From contig CAMWXD010000040.1 in NCBI GenBank assembly GCA_947178105.1, positions 1 through 36,565 of the forward strand: 36,565 nucleotides of DNA, read 5' to 3'. A program made the position numbers and the translations under genes. Shown here one piece after another: positions 33,236 to 36,565 of the stretch. The DNA comes from an uncultured Eubacterium sp. Its GTDB lineage: Bacteria; Bacillota; Clostridia; Lachnospirales; Lachnospiraceae. The notes below the pieces were generated by a model. It worked only from the letters and a program-made list of their open reading frames with translations. It had not been told where the DNA came from and searched no databases. How positions within the stretch are numbered: position 1 is the first letter of the stretch; each line of letters starts with the position of its first letter.

Positions 33236-34600
33236 TTAATTTTTAAAGCTGTGCACAGGTGCCGGGATCCTGCCTGTGCGGCTGATAAACGCATCGCAGC
33301 CGTATGGGTTGACCGGCATAATCGGCGCATATCCAAGCAGGCCGCCAAATTCTGCTGACTCGCCTACCCCTTTGCCAATCACAGGAATCAGCCGGACAGC
33401 CGTCGTTTTCTGGTTAATCATCCCGATTGCCATTTCATCCGCAATGATGCCGGATATCACAGACGCCTTCGTATCGCCTGGTATTGCAATCATATCCAGT
33501 CCCACTGAGCAGACGCAGGTCATCGCTTCTAATTTTTCCAATGTCAGCGCATGTGCCTCTACTGCATCGATCATCCCCTGGTCTTCACTGACCGGGATAA
33601 ACGCGCCGCTTAATCCGCCGACATATGAAGACGCCATAATGCCGCCTTTTTTTACCTGGTCGTTCAGCAGCGCAAGCGCCGCCGTCGTACCAGGCGCTCC
33701 TGCATATTCCACCCCGATTTCATGCAAAATATCTGCCACGCTGTCGCCAATCGCAGGCGTCGGCGCCAGCGACAGGTCAATGATGCCAAACGGGATGCCA
33801 AGGCGCCTCGACGCTTCCTGCGCAACAAGCTGCCCCACGCGCGTAATCTTAAAAGCAGTCTTTTTGATCGTCTCGCAAAGCACCTCAAAGCTTTCGCCCC
33901 GCACCTGCTCCAGCGCTGTTTTTACAACGCCAGGGCCGCTGACCCCGACATGGATGACCGCATCCGCTTCCGTAACGCCATGGAACGCGCCTGCCATAAA
34001 CGGGTTATCGTCCGGCGCATTGCAGAATATCACAAGCTTTGCGCAGCCGAGGGAATCCTTTTCTTTTGTCCGCTCCGCCGTCTCCTTTACGATCTCACCC
34101 ATCAGCCGCACTGCATCCATATCAATGCCCGTCTTTGTAGAACCGACATTGACCGAGCTGCATACAAAATCTGTCTCTGCTAATGCCTGCGGGATCGAAC
34201 GGATCAAATTTTCATCCGCTGCCGTCATCCCCTTGGAGACAAGCGCCGAATATCCGCCAATAAAATTTACCCCTGTCTTTTTGGCTGCCTGGTCCAGCGT
34301 CCGGGCAATCGTCACAAAATCTTCTGGCGTCTTACACGCTGCCCCGCCCACCAACGCAATCGGTGTGACCGAAATCCTCTTATTCACAATCGGTATACAA
34401 TAACTGTTTTCAATTTTATTTCCGACCGCTACCAGGTCTCTTGCGGTCGTTGTGATTTTACTGTATATTTTTTCATTTAATGCTTCCAGATCTGAATCGA
34501 TGCAGTCCATCAGGCTGATGCCAAGCGTAATTGTACGCACATCCAGGTTTTCCTGCTCGATCATCTTATTTGTTTCTTCAACTTCTCGTATATTTATCAT
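33236..34600 (-). CDS. UPF0210 (DUF711) family protein
   Basis: This 454-residue cytoplasmic protein is of the UPF0210/DUF711 family, which has a fold related to pyruvate formate-lyase-type barrels but no established reaction. Segments include [67 protein letters not shown] and [19 protein letters not shown]. The length is typical. It lies 62 bases after the UPF0237 ACT-domain gene; that pairing is conserved in many Firmicutes and suggests the ACT protein regulates or partners it. Confidence 0.9.
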   Translation of the reverse strand: MINIREVEETNKMIEQENLDVRTITLGISLMDCIDSDLEALNEKIYSKITTTARDLVAVGNKIENSYCIPIVNKRISVTPIALVGGAACKTPEDFVTIARTLDQAAKKTGVNFIGGYSALVSKGMTAADENLIRSIPQALAETDFVCSSVNVGSTKTGIDMDAVRLMGEIVKETAERTKEKDSLGCAKLVIFCNAPDDNPFMAGAFHGVTEADAVIHVGVSGPGVVKTALEQVRGESFEVLCETIKKTAFKITRVGQLVAQEASRRLGIPFGIIDLSLAPTPAIGDSVADILHEIGVEYAGAPGTTAALALLNDQVKKGGIMASSYVGGLSGAFIPVSEDQGMIDAVEAHALTLEKLEAMTCVCSVGLDMIAIPGDTKASVISGIIADEMAIGMINQKTTAVRLIPVIGKGVGESAEFGGLLGYAPIMPVNPYGCDAFISRTGRIPAPVHSFKN

Positions 34601-34662
34601 GGGAAATCCCGCAGCTTTTCCTTTCTGCTTATTTTGCTTTCTATTTCATTCGCTTCTGTCCG

Positions 34663-34959
34663 CTAAATCCGGTGCATCTTTTCAAAGATCTCTTCTTTCT
34701 GGCATTTGATGCTGACGCCGATTTCTTCGCCAAGCTTGTCAAGCTCCTGTGAGCATCTGGAAAATGACACTTCAGATTCCTTCATATCCACAATCATCAT
34801 CATGTGAAAATAGCCTTGCACAATCGTCTGGGAAATGTCCAGGACATTGATATTTTTTTGTGATAAGTACGTGCATACCCTGGCAATAATCCCGACCGTA
34901 TCTTTGCCAAGTACTGTTATAATTGTCTTATCTGACTGCTTTGCTGATGTCTGCTCCAT
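34663..34959 (-). CDS. UPF0237 ACT-domain protein
   Basis: This 98-residue protein is a single ACT domain (TIITVLGKDTVGIIARVCTY, NVLDISQTIVQGYFHMMMIV), the small-ligand-binding fold that usually senses amino acids. It lacks any catalytic domain. The UPF0237-UPF0210 pair is recurrent. ATG 34959 has an AGAGAGA-rich site upstream. It lies 62 bases from the hydrolase gene and is probably in the same transcript. Confidence 0.9.
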   Translation of the reverse strand: MEQTSAKQSDKTIITVLGKDTVGIIARVCTYLSQKNINVLDISQTIVQGYFHMMMIVDMKESEVSFSRCSQELDKLGEEIGVSIKCQKEEIFEKMHRI

Positions 34960-35021
34960 ATTCCTGTCTCTCTTTCTTTTTTCACTCAGTTAAAAGACGC
35001 CCTGCTGTATTTGATCTGCGG

Positions 35022-35819
35022 TTATGCACAGATCATCTGCGACACCTCACTGCGTTTTGCCACATAGATCGGAAAATCGTCTCCTTTGTACGGATTTTCT
35101 CCCATCGATACTTCTAACCGCACCGTTTCATACGCAAGCTCCGCATAATTATTTTCCTTGCTCAGATGCCCCAGGACAACCGCCCGGAACCGGTCATGCA
35201 AAAGCCTTCCAAGGAGCTGGCCGGACAATACATTGGACAAATGCCCCCGGTCGCTTAAAATACGCTGCTTTAACGGATACGGATAGCTTCCTGTCTGCAA
35301 CATACGCACATCATGATTGGCTTCCAGCAGCAAAATATCCATGCCCTGCAATTTTTCCACCAAAGCATCGTCGTACGTGCCAAGGTCTGTAATGACGCCG
35401 ATCTTACGGCTGTCCGTCTGCAACAGGTACGCAACCGGATCTGCGGCGTCATGCGAAATCGATATCGGATGTACCGTCATATCTCCGACCTGAAACTCCT
35501 GCCCCGGCAGGATCGGATGCAGCAAAGACTCATCGATCTTTCCAACCGACTTGACACTGCGTACGGCATCCAGCGTCCCCTGCGTACCATAGATCGGCAG
35601 CCCATAGCGCCTTGCCAGCACACCAAGCCCCGCGATATGGTCAATATGTTCATGTGTGATTAAAATTGCTTCCATCTCACTCGTCTTTAGCCCTACCGAA
35701 TTTAATCCCGTCTCAATCCGTTTTCCGCTGATCCCGGCGTCCACAAGCAAATGCGATTCTTCCGTACCGACGCAGATACAGTTCCCGCTGCTGCCGCTTG
35801 CAATACTACATAATTCCAT
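35022..35819 (-). CDS. WalJ/YycJ-like metallo-beta-lactamase-fold hydrolase
   Basis: This is a 265-residue cytoplasmic hydrolase. The start MELCSIASGSSGNCICVG is typical of YycJ/WalJ proteins. The metal motif THEHIDHIAGLG, then ISHDAADPVAYLL and GHLSKENN, complete the dinuclear metal site. WalJ-type proteins are implicated in coordinating DNA replication and cell division in Firmicutes, but they are usually next to walRK, which are not here. ATG 35819 is chosen because GGAAGG precedes it and the first residues match the family; the frame is open further, to 35954, but that part overlaps the upstream gene. Confidence 0.88.
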   Translation of the reverse strand: MELCSIASGSSGNCICVGTEESHLLVDAGISGKRIETGLNSVGLKTSEMEAILITHEHIDHIAGLGVLARRYGLPIYGTQGTLDAVRSVKSVGKIDESLLHPILPGQEFQVGDMTVHPISISHDAADPVAYLLQTDSRKIGVITDLGTYDDALVEKLQGMDILLLEANHDVRMLQTGSYPYPLKQRILSDRGHLSNVLSGQLLGRLLHDRFRAVVLGHLSKENNYAELAYETVRLEVSMGENPYKGDDFPIYVAKRSEVSQMICA

Positions 35820-35820
35820 T

Positions 35821-36565
35821 TTAATTTTCCTTCCAGTAAATATCGATCTTATCTCCCGGATAAAGCCTCTGCGTATACTGCGCGTCTTCGCCGTTGACCT
35901 GCGTAACCAGCATACGTCCGCGAGACTGCGACAGATCGAATAAAATATAGTCAAAAATATCCACGAAAATAAATTCTTTTTTATTTTTCATCGTAATCTC
36001 TTCGCCGTTGACCACAATCTGGCAGGACGGCTCCTGCGGCTGTGCGCCGGCTGCCACAGCCTGTGCAGCGCCTGCCATAGACGGTGCTGGTGCGGCCACA
36101 GCCTGTGCAGCGCCTGCCACAGACGGTGCAGCCGCAACCTGTGCAGCGCCTGCCATAGACGGCGCCGCTGCCACAGCCTGTGCGGTTGCTGCTTTAGATG
36201 GCGGCGTTCCCTGCATAGTGCCTGATGAAGACGGCATCCCCTGCACAGGCTCCGCAAAAGGCGGCTCCATCTGCAAATTTGCCGACGCAGGGCCTGTATA
36301 CATCGCAGCGCCAGCCGATTTTCCTGTCCCGCCAGACGCATTGGCAAGCGTTTCTTTTACGACATCTAACAACACCTCTGCATTTTCAGCCGCTACCCGA
36401 AGCTCAGAAGCCTCTTCCGGCTCCCCTGCGGTTCGCTCTTCCGTGCCTTCTGATTCCTTAGATGCATTAGCATTAGATAAAACGGTTTCCTGCTGCTCCT
36501 TTTCTGCATCTGCCTGCAACATGCCCTGTGCCGGTACTCCTTCTGCCTGCGATACTTCCTGTGCC
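35821..36565 (-). CDS. C-terminal part of an Ala-rich protein, runs off right edge
   Basis: The frame is open to the window edge, so the true start lies outside; an internal ATG at 36522 is probably not the start. At least 247 residues are visible. First comes a Glu/Ala-rich linker, then tandem Ala/Pro repeats (about 36051-36194), then a compact C-terminal domain with IVVNGEEITMKNKKEFIFVD, IFDYILFDLSQSRGRMLVTQ and LYPGDKIDIYWKEN. This last domain looks like a small beta-grasp fold. In related Clostridia such a tail can follow an FtsA-like cell-division domain, but that part is not in the window, so the identity is a guess. It overlaps no gene and ends one base before the hydrolase gene. Confidence 0.55.
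   Translation of the reverse strand, partial: AQEVSQAEGVPAQGMLQADAEKEQQETVLSNANASKESEGTEERTAGEPEEASELRVAAENAEVLLDVVKETLANASGGTGKSAGAAMYTGPASANLQMEPPFAEPVQGMPSSSGTMQGTPPSKAATAQAVAAAPSMAGAAQVAAAPSVAGAAQAVAAPAPSMAGAAQAVAAGAQPQEPSCQIVVNGEEITMKNKKEFIFVDIFDYILFDLSQSRGRMLVTQVNGEDAQYTQRLYPGDKIDIYWKEN
36051..36194. repeat. In-frame Ala/Pro tandem repeat
   Basis: The motif tgtgcagcgcctgcca recurs from 36062, 36104 and 36140, with a diverged copy from 36179: spacings of 42, 36 and 39 bases, all multiples of three. It encodes repeats of the PSMAGAAQAVAA type. The unit length varies by whole codons, as expected for slippage in a flexible linker. Confidence 0.75.

Noticed and set aside
33276..34403. A 375-residue plus-strand open frame opposite the UPF0210 gene
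   Set aside because: It is the antisense shadow of a well-conserved gene, has no ribosome site and its sequence is Ser/Pro/Ile-rich as expected from the opposite strand.
1..36565. tRNA or rRNA genes
   Set aside because: No cloverleaf, TTCGANNC-type box pair or rRNA-like stretch was found by reading.

Overview
The window looks like a chromosome segment from a Gram-positive anaerobe of the class Clostridia, most likely a Lachnospiraceae-type gut bacterium. This rests on gene content: pyruvate phosphate dikinase, single-chain glycyl-tRNA synthetase, an M16C peptidase next to era, a serC-serA-DUF1015 neighbourhood and a UPF0237-UPF0210 pair. Strong GGAGG ribosome sites and sigmaA-type promoters agree. 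No database could be searched, so the taxonomy is inference.

Positions 1-8450 are an A+T-rich accessory zone full of decaying genes. It holds two paralogous PIN-domain toxin/antitoxin pairs, one toxin with an internal deletion and one with an in-frame TGA. It also holds an ISAs1-type transposase fragment and a divergent family-A DNA polymerase split by a +1 frameshift. Several hidden pseudogenes are visible only when frames are read across stop codons. Next to these lie a membrane protein with a PLD-like domain coupled to a methyltransferase, and the N-terminal stub of an Rpn/PD-(D/E)XK nuclease. The last eight codons, stop codon and terminator of ppdK (8366-8481) are duplicated at 4986-5100. 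A second repeat family (150-236 and 5088-5174) abuts each toxin/antitoxin pair and shares a 13-bp core with the ppdK end. The 3' end of ppdK therefore looks like an integration site.

Positions 8453-20674 are core genome on the minus strand: ppdK as a single-gene unit, a lipoprotein with glyQS, and DUF1015, mscS-like, M16C peptidase, era, a YqzL-like small protein and recO. Between DUF1015 and serA (20749-22288) sits a compact three-gene cassette of unknown function. It encodes a four-helix membrane protein, a one-helix membrane protein and a soluble helical protein, with its own promoter and terminator.

Positions 22362-29398 form a biosynthetic run, leuB-ilvD-ilvB-serC-serA, from a clear promoter to a clear terminator, joining branched-chain amino acid and serine synthesis. 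Positions 29438-36565 hold yajC, tgt, a PurO-type IMP cyclohydrolase, a CgeB-like glycosyltransferase, UPF0210, UPF0237, a WalJ/YycJ-like metallo-hydrolase and the C-terminal part of an Ala-rich protein that runs off the right edge. All recognised core genes are on the minus strand and intact, which makes the cluster of broken genes on the left more likely real decay than poor sequence.
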